Below are positions 1 through 6,313 of a stretch of DNA of 6,876 nucleotides, piece by piece; the first letter of the stretch is position 1; each line of letters starts with the position of its first letter. A program made the translations under genes and the position numbers. This DNA comes from Thioalkalivibrio sp. (GTDB lineage Bacteria > Pseudomonadota > Gammaproteobacteria > Ectothiorhodospirales > Ectothiorhodospiraceae), in the NCBI GenBank assembly GCA_003553165.1, contig PUOZ01000277.1, positions 1-6,876 on the forward strand, given 5' to 3'. The notes under the pieces were generated by a model. That model saw nothing but the letters and a program-made list of their open reading frames with translations, did no database searches and was not told the origin of the DNA.

Positions 1-1058
1 CTCGCAACGAGCACGATGTCGCAATAATCGGGCTTTCCGTGAGCGTCCCTGAACCACTTCCCGGACTCGCGGACCACCTGGCTGATATCCGGGCCCAGAT
101 TCCAGGATCCGACGACCAGTTCACCCACCATTCCCTGGAGCTTTTCGGTGATGCCGCGCACCTCCTGTTCACTGACCTCAGGATGATGCCGACCCATGTA
201 GTCGAGGATGGGAACCGCTCCCACGTCATGCAGAAGCCCGGCCATGAGGGCATGTTCGGGGTCGAACCCCTGACAATGCCGAGCGATCAGGAAGCTCAGA
301 CCCGAGACATGTACGCTGCGGTCCCAGAGATTCTGCATTCGTCGACGGAGAAGGGGCGATTCGGAACGGAAGATCTGTTGCATGGCGATGGTCACTGAGA
401 GCCGACGAGCGACCGTCAACCCGAGCCGGACGATCGCATCGCGCACGCTCTTGACCGGGCTGGCGCCACCGTACATCGCGCTGCTGGCAGCCCGGATCAG
501 CCCCCCGGTGACAGCGAGATCCATGCCGACGATGCGCGCGAGCCGCGAGACATCCACGTCCGGATCCCTCATCGCCGCCTGAATCCTGACCGCAACCTCG
601 GGAAGCGCGGGCAACGCGACCTCGCCACTGGCGCACGCCTGGTAAACTTCCGCGAACAGCGCTCCCTCCGTGTCGTTCAGCTCGACGTCCTCGACCTCGT
701 AACCTGACTGGCTTTGATGTTCCCGCAGCATCTCGTAAAACCGGCGATCCAGCCGGAGCAGACGAACGCCGGTGAGCGCTTCCACGTACCCCTGGAGACG
801 ACCTTCGGTAAAGACCGGTTGCCGTGCCCGTGCGGTTCCGGCCGCGATGGTCAATGGCTTGCCATCGGTAACGAGACTGAGATTCCCCTCAAGAAGGTAG
901 AGCATCCAGCGGTGTTCCTGAGAGGCTTCCAGCCGGCTCCCCCAGCGCAGGTCAACGAACTGGGCCCTCTGTGCGAGCCCGACGCGCTTGTCCGCATCCA
1001 GTTCACAAACGGGCTGCAGGCCGTCAAGGATCGAGGTATTCGGAATGGCTTCAGCCAT
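1..1058 (-). CDS. HDOD domain protein with CNB-like N-terminal domain, second of a tandem pair (3' end outside window)
   Basis: The frame is open from ATG 1058 to the window edge (352 codons), so the C-terminus is missing. Residues about 45-110 resemble a cyclic-nucleotide-binding (CNB/CRP-like) beta-roll, with YLLEG near 54-58 and RLLRLDR near 99-105. Residues about 140-335 form an HDOD domain: LPALPEVAVRIQ near 149-160, MQQIF near 226-230, and LLHDVG with the HD pair at 277-278. HDOD proteins are HD-GYP relatives, generally thought to be signalling or scaffold proteins rather than nucleotide-cyclase partners; the substrate is unknown. It aligns without gaps to the upstream neighbour from residue 111 on (155 of 242 identical, about 64%, counted by hand), so this is a gene duplication. 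The Asn of the usual RAANSA motif is Ser here (near 192). The start is uncertain. ATG 1058 aligns with an internal Met of the paralogue, but its nearest GGAG lies 12 nt upstream. An in-frame TTG at 1082 has GAGGG 9 nt upstream. Confidence 0.92.
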   Translation of the reverse strand, partial: MAEAIPNTSILDGLQPVCELDADKRVGLAQRAQFVDLRWGSRLEASQEHRWMLYLLEGNLSLVTDGKPLTIAAGTARARQPVFTEGRLQGYVEALTGVRLLRLDRRFYEMLREHQSQSGYEVEDVELNDTEGALFAEVYQACASGEVALPALPEVAVRIQAAMRDPDVDVSRLARIVGMDLAVTGGLIRAASSAMYGGASPVKSVRDAIVRLGLTVARRLSVTIAMQQIFRSESPLLRRRMQNLWDRSVHVSGLSFLIARHCQGFDPEHALMAGLLHDVGAVPILDYMGRHHPEVSEQEVRGITEKLQGMVGELVVGSWNLGPDISQVVRESGKWFRDAHGKPDYCDIVLVA

Positions 1059-1086
1059 GGCGGCACGCGTCTCCGTGTTCAATCAT
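1051..1086 (-). other. Possible 11-codon upstream ORF overlapping the HDOD start
   Basis: ATG 1086 opens a frame reading MIEHGDACRHG and stopping at TGA (1051-1053), just inside the downstream HDOD gene (ATG 1058). It is the frame best placed for the GAGGG at 1092-1096, with 5 nt spacing. It could be a leader peptide whose translation feeds ribosomes to the HDOD start. Equally, the GAGGG may serve the in-frame TTG at 1082, with the short frame being chance. The sequence evidence is only position and spacing. Confidence 0.25.
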
Positions 1087-1279
1087 CGTTACCCTCGCTG
1101 ATCGACATGTTGCCGTTGATCCTGTCGCCGACCCGAGGAGGATCGCACCACCGCTCCCGCCTCGCCAAGGATACCGGGAGGAATGGGCGACGACCAACGA
1201 GCAACCGCAATCGGTTTCAATCTCGAAGTTTAGTGTAACCATCGTGGGAATGCGGAACCGGTTTGCTTCGTTAGTCGCT
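1059..1279. other. Intergenic gap between the two HDOD genes
   Basis: These 221 bp separate the two paralogues. I see no strong terminator, and no convincing promoter beyond a possible TACACT -10 box without a good -35 partner. The second gene may therefore be read through from the first. A small hairpin (AACCG-CAAT-CGGTT, 1203-1216) is too short to interpret. Close to the second gene lies GAGGG (plus-strand 1092-1096), discussed with the short upstream frame at 1051-1086. Confidence 0.5.
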
Positions 1280-2542
1280 CTAACCCGTGGCATTCAGCAT
1301 GGCCATCACACCTTGAATTTCCTGTTTGGCAGCCTCGATCACATCCAGTTGCAGATGCTCATTGGGCGCATCAAGACCCAGCTTGCGGAACGCAGGCGTC
1401 TCGGCGTAGTCGGGTACCCCCGTGTGACGCCCGGACTGGTGCATGTGATACAGACGTGCCACGAGAACGAGATCACAGTAATCGGGTTGAGCGCCGGGAT
1501 CGCGCTGCCACTCCCCGGACTCGCGCACGACCTGCCGGAATTGATCCCCCAGGCCCCAATATCCGATGACAAGCTCTCCGACCAGCCCTCGCAGTTTCCC
1601 GATGATGATATCCAACTCCTGATTTTCCACCCCGGCGTGGTATCGGCCGAGGTGATCCAGGATGGGCACGACACCGACATCGTGCAGAAGACCCGCAAGG
1701 AGCGCCTCTTCCGGGTCGAAACCCGCGCAACGACGCGCAAGAACGAAGCTCAGGGCCGAGACCTGGACGCTGCGGTCCCACAGGGCGCGCATGCGTCGTT
1801 GCAATGCAGGGGACTCGGTCCGGAATACCTGCTGCATGGCAATCGTGACCACCAACCTCCGCGTGACATCCATGCCGAGTCGAATGATGGCTTCGCCGAG
1901 GGTGGCGACCGGACGGGAACCACCATATAGCGCGCTGTTGGCGGCCCGCAGCAGACCCCCGCTGACACCGATGTCCATCGCCGTCATGCGAGCCAGCCGC
2001 CCCACATCGACGTTAGGATCCTTGAGTGCCCTCTGGATCCTGACGGCGACCTCGGGAAGAGCCGGCAAAACCAGCTTGCCATTGGCGCTTGCAGCATAGA
2101 CCTCCGCAAGCACCTCCCCCTCGGCATTGCCCAGGTCGAAATCCCGGACTTCGTAGCCCGAGTCGCTCTGCTCCTTCCTCAGAACCTCGTAGAGCTTTCG
2201 ATCCAGTCGCAGCAGCCGGATGGTTTCAGTCACCGCCAAAGCATGTTCCTTCAGGCTGCTGCCGGAAAACAGGGGGCGACGGGCGCGCTCGCTCCCAGCC
2301 TGTATGGCCACGGGGGCGCCATCGGAAAACATCCGGACCTCGCCCTCCAGAAGGTACAGCAGCCAACGGTATTCCTTCTCGGCGTCGAGCCGCTCCTTTC
2401 GAGCCAGTTGCAACGTCCGCCCCGCCTGCCCGAGGCTGTCAAGGCGTTCCGGGGCAAGTTCCCTGATCGGCAGCAGCTGCCGCAGCAAGGCCTTGGAGGA
2501 ATCATTCAACGCCATCAACACGGTCCCGCGGTCACGCACCAT
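1280..2542 (-). CDS. HDOD domain protein with CNB-like N-terminal domain, first of a tandem pair
   Basis: This 420-residue protein has two parts. Residues about 55-120 look like a CNB/CRP-type beta-roll (LLYLLEGEVR at 61-70, IRLLRLDRKL at 108-117). The usual phosphate-binding cassette (a GE..L....R-A-A pattern) is not recognisable, so nucleotide binding is doubtful. Residues about 150-345 are an HDOD domain, with LPALPEVAVRIQ (159-170), RAANSALYGG (199-208), MQQVF (236-240) and LLHDVG with His287-Asp288. The protein is probably cytoplasmic; I see no membrane segment. ATG 2542 is chosen because AGAGG (plus-strand 2550-2554) lies 7 nt upstream. The alternative ATG at 2515 is the one that aligns with Met1 of the downstream paralogue. 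The gene follows the pilin operon but has its own 429-bp upstream region with a candidate promoter and dyad. HDOD proteins are implicated in regulation in several Proteobacteria; the role here is unknown. Confidence 0.93.
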   Translation of the reverse strand: MVRDRGTVLMALNDSSKALLRQLLPIRELAPERLDSLGQAGRTLQLARKERLDAEKEYRWLLYLLEGEVRMFSDGAPVAIQAGSERARRPLFSGSSLKEHALAVTETIRLLRLDRKLYEVLRKEQSDSGYEVRDFDLGNAEGEVLAEVYAASANGKLVLPALPEVAVRIQRALKDPNVDVGRLARMTAMDIGVSGGLLRAANSALYGGSRPVATLGEAIIRLGMDVTRRLVVTIAMQQVFRTESPALQRRMRALWDRSVQVSALSFVLARRCAGFDPEEALLAGLLHDVGVVPILDHLGRYHAGVENQELDIIIGKLRGLVGELVIGYWGLGDQFRQVVRESGEWQRDPGAQPDYCDLVLVARLYHMHQSGRHTGVPDYAETPAFRKLGLDAPNEHLQLDVIEAAKQEIQGVMAMLNATG

Positions 2543-2664
2543 CCAGAAGCCTCTCGCCGAGCATCCATGGGAAGGTCAGGCCTCGCGTAAGGCCGAAGTG
2601 GATCGCAACTCGTCGCGTCCAGCGATCGATGACTGCACCAGGAACGAAGGACCCGACGCCTTCT

Positions 2665-2688
2665 AAAGGATTGCCGAGCAGATCCTTT
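2665..2688. promoter_or_regulatory. Dyad AAAGGAT-N10-ATCCTTT, candidate operator or 5'-UTR hairpin
   Basis: The two 7-bp arms (2665-2671 and 2682-2688) are perfect inverted repeats, 17 bp apart centre to centre. That fits a dimeric regulator binding adjacent major grooves. If the promoter at 2708-2736 is real, the dyad begins about 13 nt after the inferred start site. A bound repressor could then block transcription, or the RNA could form a 7-bp hairpin. It lies about 120-145 bp upstream of the HDOD start codon. No regulator family is suggested by the sequence. Confidence 0.4.
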
Positions 2689-2707
2689 CACAGCCCGAGG
2701 ATAAGCG

Positions 2708-2736
2708 AGTATTGGCGATTCTGCGAATGGGTTCAA
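2708..2736 (-). promoter_or_regulatory. Candidate sigma-70 promoter for the HDOD genes
   Basis: Read on the minus strand, TTGAAC (2736-2731) and AATACT (2713-2708) are separated by exactly 17 nt. Each hexamer matches the consensus at 4 of 6 positions. The inferred transcript would start near 2701 and have a leader of about 160 nt. In GC-rich DNA this is a fair match, but it is unsupported by other evidence. Confidence 0.35.
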
Positions 2737-2808
2737 AATCGAGCCAGGGTACCGCGCCTGACTGTCACTCATGGCCCTGCGCCATCCCTCACGATGAAAA
2801 GCGGCGCA

Positions 2809-2930
2809 CTGTAGGTCGGGTTAGCCCGAAGGGCGTAACCCGACGGGTCTCGCAAGCACCCAGGGCCGTAATGCGGCGGCGTCCCCGGCACCCGGCACGT
2901 CGGGTTACGCTGCGCTAACCCGACCTACAG
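2809..2930. repeat. BIME: two inverted REP units with GTAG heads
   Basis: The element is bounded by perfect 17-bp inverted repeats, starting CTGTAGGTCGGG at 2809 and ending with its complement at 2930. Each end contains its own stem-loop. Unit 1 pairs GTCGGGTTA (2815-2823) with TAACCCGAC (2836-2844), plus an inner GCCC-GAA-GGGC stem. Unit 2 pairs 2899-2907 with 2916-2924. Both stems have a single unpaired base at the same place, and each unit is preceded by GTAG (2811-2814; complement at 2925-2928). This is the layout of REP sequences mobilised by REP-associated tyrosine transposases (RAYTs), which recognise GTAG plus an imperfect hairpin. The element sits 41 bp past the pilX stop, so the RNA form may also protect or end the pilin transcript. 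No RAYT gene is present here. Confidence 0.85.
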
Positions 2931-2971
2931 AACTGGGCCGTGACTTTCACGTTGATTTTCCGCTTGGAGCC

Positions 2972-4150
2972 CTAAAGCCTTGGCGACTCGGACCAGCCAA
3001 AGAGCCGCGCAGCCTCCATCGGCTGCTGGAACCCGTCAAGGCTCTGCACCAGATCCCGCACGCCCGCCGGCAGCAGATCCCAAGCCAGATCCAGTGACCC
3101 GGGATCACGCTCGAATACGGTAGGGCCAGCGATGCGCAACCGGACACCCGTCCGCGCCGGGGTCCAGACCTCGGCCGTCGTATCCTCAACGCCGTGCACC
3201 AACACCGAACCGCGAATACGGCCATTGTCACCATCGCCGATCTCGAGCACTCCACCCAGGACGAGGATGAGGCCGGTGAAATCCGGTGGCTGCTCGAAGC
3301 TGAGGTCTCCGGTTACGATCAGAATCCCGGAGCCGCTGACTTGCCCCGTGAGATGAAGATCGGTGCGACCGCCGTGCGCTCCACGCACTACGTTGACCGC
3401 GGGCATGGCTGCGCTACCCAGGTCCAGTGGCCATGGTCCGTCCGATACTGCCGGCGACTGCAGGATGGCCTCGAACAGGGCCTGCAGCACGGCGACACCA
3501 TGCAACCCCTCGTCGGCCGTGGCCGCCTCGATGTTGCCCGCAATGGCTTCCATCTGCTCTCGGGTCAACGCGGCCCGAAGCGCCTCTGCATCGGCATCGG
3601 TCGCGGTAAGGATCGCCGGTCCAGGTGCATCCTCCTGATGGTTCGGTATACGAAACGCGCCTGCACCGGGAACCAGGAATTCCGCGATTGGGCCGCCGAG
3701 GATGATCGGGGCCAGTCCGTACAGACCCGACGCCGTCGGGCGCCGATACCGTGCGGCGACCTCGCGGACGGCGCCCTGTCCAACCACCTCGCCACGACTG
3801 GTGATCAGTACCTCGTCGCCCTCGAACTGCAGTTCCCGGATCGACCACTGCAGGCCTGGGCGCGGGGTTCGATCGAGCGCCTGCAATGCATTCAGCGCGG
3901 CTTCCGGGTCGTTCCAGTAGGTGGCATCGTGGCGTGCGCCGGCGCTGGACGACCGCCACCAGCCGGCCGCGTGCAGCAAACCAGCCTCGGCCGCCAGGAA
4001 GGCCTCGGCGACCTGCTTCTGGTTTCCGGCGATTCTCTCGTCCACGATGGCATGTGCCATGCTGTTCACCGCGATCAGGCTGGCCATTGTGAGCAGGGTC
4101 AGAACCACGACCAGGACCACGCCCTTCTGGTTTGCGCACGTTCTTCTCAT
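2972..4150 (-). CDS. pilX: PilX-family minor pilin, enlarged, with beta-helix-like segment
   Basis: This 392-residue protein begins with a short leader and a prepilin peptidase site, Lys9-Gly10 before Val11, then a hydrophobic helix (about 11-35). A PilX N-terminal signature follows: DERIAGNQKQVAEAFLAAEAGL at about 37-58, given here only to locate it. Position +5 is Val15 rather than Glu; GspK, the tip subunit of type II secretion pseudopili, also lacks that Glu. Typical PilX proteins are roughly 170-200 residues. Here the extra length includes residues about 262-320, where GSGILIVTGDL, GLILVLGG and IRGSVLVHG look like successive turns of a beta-helix. ATG 4150 is chosen because GAGGG (4158-4162) overlaps the pilW stop and sits 7 nt upstream; the frame extends to 4192 but would remove the short leader. 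It should act in the inner membrane and periplasm as part of the minor pilin priming and tip complex. It is the last gene of the operon; no pilY1 follows. Confidence 0.88.
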   Translation of the reverse strand: MRRTCANQKGVVLVVVLTLLTMASLIAVNSMAHAIVDERIAGNQKQVAEAFLAAEAGLLHAAGWWRSSSAGARHDATYWNDPEAALNALQALDRTPRPGLQWSIRELQFEGDEVLITSRGEVVGQGAVREVAARYRRPTASGLYGLAPIILGGPIAEFLVPGAGAFRIPNHQEDAPGPAILTATDADAEALRAALTREQMEAIAGNIEAATADEGLHGVAVLQALFEAILQSPAVSDGPWPLDLGSAAMPAVNVVRGAHGGRTDLHLTGQVSGSGILIVTGDLSFEQPPDFTGLILVLGGVLEIGDGDNGRIRGSVLVHGVEDTTAEVWTPARTGVRLRIAGPTVFERDPGSLDLAWDLLPAGVRDLVQSLDGFQQPMEAARLFGWSESPRL

Positions 4151-4160
4151 TGGTTGTCCC

Positions 4161-4802
4161 TCAAATCGATTGATACTGCTCCAGTACCGCATTGCGCAGA
4201 CTGATCACGAACTCGATGCGATGGTTCAGACTCTGCCCGCCCGCCCCGCTCCGCAGCACCAGCTCGATGCGCAGCGCCACCGGGCTGTCCCAGTCCGGCT
4301 GGCCCTGGCCATTGACAGCAACCGCCCGCATGGAGAGCACGTCGCTCACCAGCGGCTGGTTCTGGGGCGGATTCGCGTCGTTCCCACAGCGCAACTGGTT
4401 GTCGTGCAGGCTGTACACGCTGGCCACCCAGGACCCCGCATTGCCGAGGCAATTCACGCCCGCCTTGCGCACGGTGAAGCCCACCTGCTCGGCGCTGCCG
4501 GCATTGGCCGGCTCCAGTCCCGCCGGAAGGTCCAGCTCACCGTTTTCGCGCAAGCCCGCCCCACGGATGTCACGGGTCATGAAGTCCGTGGCAAAGCGCA
4601 GGTTCTCCTTCATCGTGGTGATGCGTTCCTGTTCCTGATACAGCTGCCGCGCGGCCACGAAGAGGCTTGCCGCGGCCGCCGTGAGAAACAGCCCAATGAC
4701 CATGGCCACGAGCAGTTCGACCAGCGAGAACCCGCGGCCGCGCTCCCGTCCGGTATCCCGCCGGGTCGCCCGCCAGGTCGCGCAGCTGGTCGCAGGAATC
4801 AT
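4161..4802 (-). CDS. pilW: PilW-family minor pilin
   Basis: This 213-residue prepilin has a 24-residue basic leader ending RGRG, cleaved before FSLVELLVAMVIG, with Glu29 at position +5. The hydrophobic helix spans about 25-47. A typical PilW segment follows (QEQERITTMKENLRFA, then FMTRDIRGAGLR). PilW belongs to the type IVa minor pilins that, with PilV, PilX and FimU/FimT, prime assembly at the inner-membrane platform. Family members are often 250-350 residues, so this one is short, but the tail (IEFVISLRNAVL) looks like an ordinary end and I see no frameshift. ATG 4802 is preferred because it overlaps the pilV stop in an ATGA, implying translational coupling; a GTG at 4811 is the alternative. 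The pilX ribosome-binding site overlaps its own stop codon. Confidence 0.92.
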   Translation of the reverse strand: MIPATSCATWRATRRDTGRERGRGFSLVELLVAMVIGLFLTAAAASLFVAARQLYQEQERITTMKENLRFATDFMTRDIRGAGLRENGELDLPAGLEPANAGSAEQVGFTVRKAGVNCLGNAGSWVASVYSLHDNQLRCGNDANPPQNQPLVSDVLSMRAVAVNGQGQPDWDSPVALRIELVLRSGAGGQSLNHRIEFVISLRNAVLEQYQSI

Positions 4803-5245
4803 GAGGGCCACTCCGGCAGCAATTGGACCCGGTAATCCAGCACCACGCGACCGCCGGGCAGCCCTTCACCGCGCGTTTCCGCCCAGGACAGGTTGATTGA
4901 ATGCCCCGTGCCGGCTTGCTCGATGGAGACCTCCAGCTCAGGCAGGCACACATGCTCCGCCACAGTGCCGCAGCGGCGCCGTTCCTCCCACGCAGGCAGC
5001 CATTCCGTGTCGATGCGACCCGCAGCGAGTCCCATCCAGAGCCGCTCCCCGACATCGGCCGCCATCACGCTGGCCAGGCTGTATTGGTAAGCGGAATGCG
5101 CCGCCTGCAATGCCTTCAGCTGCAGCGCCGCAAACCCCAGCACCCCGAAAGACAGCAGCAGCAGGGCCAGCAGAACTTCCAACAGGGTGAATCCGGCGCA
5201 ACCGCCGGGGGATGCACTCGCAGAAAACCTTCCTTGCCCGTCCAT
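4799..5245 (-). CDS. pilV: PilV-family minor pilin
   Basis: This 148-residue prepilin has an 18-residue leader ending CAG and then FTLLEVLLALLLLSFGVLG, with Glu23 at position +5. The rest (LKALQAAHSAYQYSLASVMAADVGERL region, about 43-69) is typical of PilV, where a conserved helix leads into a small C-terminal beta domain with two Cys (92 and 100), likely a disulfide. It is a component of the minor pilin initiation complex with PilW and PilX. The frame is open far upstream, but that part is antisense-like shadow of pilE. ATG 5245 is chosen because it gives a correct prepilin leader and lies 10 nt after the pilE stop, behind a GGCGGGG sequence. It overlaps the pilW start by 4 bp. Confidence 0.93.
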   Translation of the reverse strand: MDGQGRFSASASPGGCAGFTLLEVLLALLLLSFGVLGFAALQLKALQAAHSAYQYSLASVMAADVGERLWMGLAAGRIDTEWLPAWEERRRCGTVAEHVCLPELEVSIEQAGTGHSINLSWAETRGEGLPGGRVVLDYRVQLLPEWPS

Positions 5246-5255
5246 GGCGCCCCGC

Positions 5256-5690
5256 CTACCAACAGGCCGTGGAGGCCTTGCCCGTTGCCGCGCGCTGCCC
5301 CCTGTGGTCCAGCTCCAGCCAACCGCAGTTGGGGGCATCGCCGGCCTGCGCACCGATGGGTGTGGCCCGCAGGCGAAACGTGAGCGCGCTGCGCGGCTCG
5401 GATTCGGTAATGCGGTAGTGTCCCTCGGGCGAAGCCGTGGGAACGGAACACTCCGGATGCTCGTAGCTCTCGTGCCGAGTGCGGCAGCGCTCCAACCGCT
5501 GCGCCGCTTCGAGCAGTGCGACGCGCGCATCCGCTCGGCGCGATTTCTGTACCGTATCCTTGTAGGAAGGCCAGGCGATGGCGGCCAGGACGCCGACGAC
5601 AGCCATGACCACCAGCAGCTCCAGCAGGCTGAAGGCGCGAGCATGGGTAGCGGGCAAGCGGCGTGCGGGGACAGCGGACCAGCAACTCAT
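5256..5690 (-). CDS. pilE: PilE-type minor pilin with Ala at the cleavage position
   Basis: This 144-residue pilin-like protein shows FSLLELLVVMAVVGVLAAIAWPSY at 20-43, followed by SRRADARVALLEAAQRLE (50-67), the usual PilE order. Cys residues at 69, 81, 122 and 143, with GWLELD and a final TACW, match the PilE C-terminal disulfide region. Two things are odd. The residue before the processing site is Ala19 (codon GCC at 5636-5634), where the family has Gly, and the leader is long (19 residues). Gly at -1 is normally the key residue for PilD; Ala substitutions are known to reduce but not always abolish cleavage in model pilins. Glu24 at position +5 is retained. The start ATG overlaps the fimT stop as ATGA, so the two are probably translationally coupled. 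In Pseudomonas-type clusters pilE is usually last; here it is second. Confidence 0.88.
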   Translation of the reverse strand: MSCWSAVPARRLPATHARAFSLLELLVVMAVVGVLAAIAWPSYKDTVQKSRRADARVALLEAAQRLERCRTRHESYEHPECSVPTASPEGHYRITESEPRSALTFRLRATPIGAQAGDAPNCGWLELDHRGQRAATGKASTACW

Positions 5691-6211
5691 GTCTCGCAGC
5701 CTCCCTTCTGCACGCGGGCGCGCCCGGTTCGGCTGATCACGATCTGCCGCCCCAACTCATCCGCACACAGGGTGATGGTTCCCATCTGAAGGCCGCCCGT
5801 GGCGCTCCGGGTGGACCCCAGGCCCACGTAGGACACGTATCGCTGAACGGGGGTATTGCCGGTGATGGTGATACCGTCTGCGCGGCCTGATTCCACCGCA
5901 AGCAGCGGGTCATCCGCCTCCCGCGTGCCGGTTCCGTGCACATCGACGAAGACGATCCAGCCCTGCTCCCAGCCGCCTTCTCCGGCGCAATAGACACCGT
6001 CGTCGCTGTTGCACAACGTCACGCGCGCATTGAGGCGTACCGCCTCGGAACGGGTGAAATGCAGAGCCGCGATCAGCCCGTTGGTGGCGGTGACAAGACG
6101 GCTGTCCTGAATCAGTTTGCCGAAGGCCGGCGCCCCGATGCCCAGCAACACGCCGAGCAGGGCGAGCGTAACGAGGAGTTCGACCAGGGTGACCCCCGCT
6201 TCCTTGCGCAT
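5687..6211 (-). CDS. fimT: FimT/GspH-family minor pilin with C-terminal GRAR motif
   Basis: This 174-residue protein has a very short leader, Gly6 before VTLVELLVTLALLGVLLGIG, and Glu11 at position +5. The +1 residue is Val rather than the usual Phe. Residues about 52-95 (FTRSEAVRLNARVTLC, then GWEQGWIVFVD) and 145-167 (TITLC, then QIVISRTGRARVQ) are the GspH/FimT fold signatures, with Cys pairs at 67/75 and 149/172. The C-terminus contains G163-R-A-R166. This fits the GRxR motif described for Legionella pneumophila FimT, which binds DNA for natural transformation. FimU, the other member of the family, has a structural pilus role and remains an alternative. The start is firm: GGAGGT (6217-6222 on the plus strand) lies 5 nt upstream. 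It is the first gene of the operon and overlaps pilE by 4 bp. Confidence 0.92.
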   Translation of the reverse strand: MRKEAGVTLVELLVTLALLGVLLGIGAPAFGKLIQDSRLVTATNGLIAALHFTRSEAVRLNARVTLCNSDDGVYCAGEGGWEQGWIVFVDVHGTGTREADDPLLAVESGRADGITITGNTPVQRYVSYVGLGSTRSATGGLQMGTITLCADELGRQIVISRTGRARVQKGGCET

Positions 6212-6216
6212 GGCTG

Positions 6217-6222
6217 ACCTCC
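6217..6222 (-). promoter_or_regulatory. Strong Shine-Dalgarno of fimT
   Basis: GGAGGT on the minus strand, 5 nt before ATG 6211, is the best ribosome-binding site in the window and fixes the fimT start. It suggests efficient initiation at the head of the pilin operon. Confidence 0.85.
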
Positions 6223-6313
6223 ATCCTTGAGGTTTTCGATGACAACGGGAATAGGATAACGCGCCAAAGGCGTCCAGGGAAAGTACCTATTGATTAGCAG
6301 CAAAGCTCCGCAG

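Larger units (their letters stand above)
2543..2971. other. Intergenic region between pilX and the HDOD gene
   Basis: These 429 bp contain no gene I can support. From the pilX side they hold a BIME-type double palindrome (2809-2930), a candidate sigma-70 promoter reading toward the HDOD gene (2708-2736), a dyad (2665-2688) and the HDOD Shine-Dalgarno. Short frames that cross the region are rich in Arg, Pro and Ser, lack family motifs, and run into the HDOD start. Confidence 0.7.

Noticed and set aside
1203..1216. Small hairpin AACCG-CAAT-CGGTT between the HDOD genes
   Set aside because: A 5-bp stem in GC-rich DNA is expected by chance, and nothing around it supports a function.
2515..2772. 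Minus-strand frame of 85 codons upstream of the HDOD gene
   Set aside because: It overlaps the HDOD start and the candidate promoter, is rich in Arg, Ser and Pro, and carries no recognisable motif.
3194..4204. Long plus-strand open frame (336 codons) opposite pilX
   Set aside because: It lies antisense to a gene with clear PilX motifs, shows no family motif, and long antisense frames are expected in GC-rich coding DNA. The same holds for 971-1930 and 3921-4835.
4161..4802. PilW as a truncated pseudogene
   Set aside because: It is short for the family, but the frame is intact, the stop is integrated with the pilX ribosome-binding site, and the C-terminus reads as a normal beta strand end.
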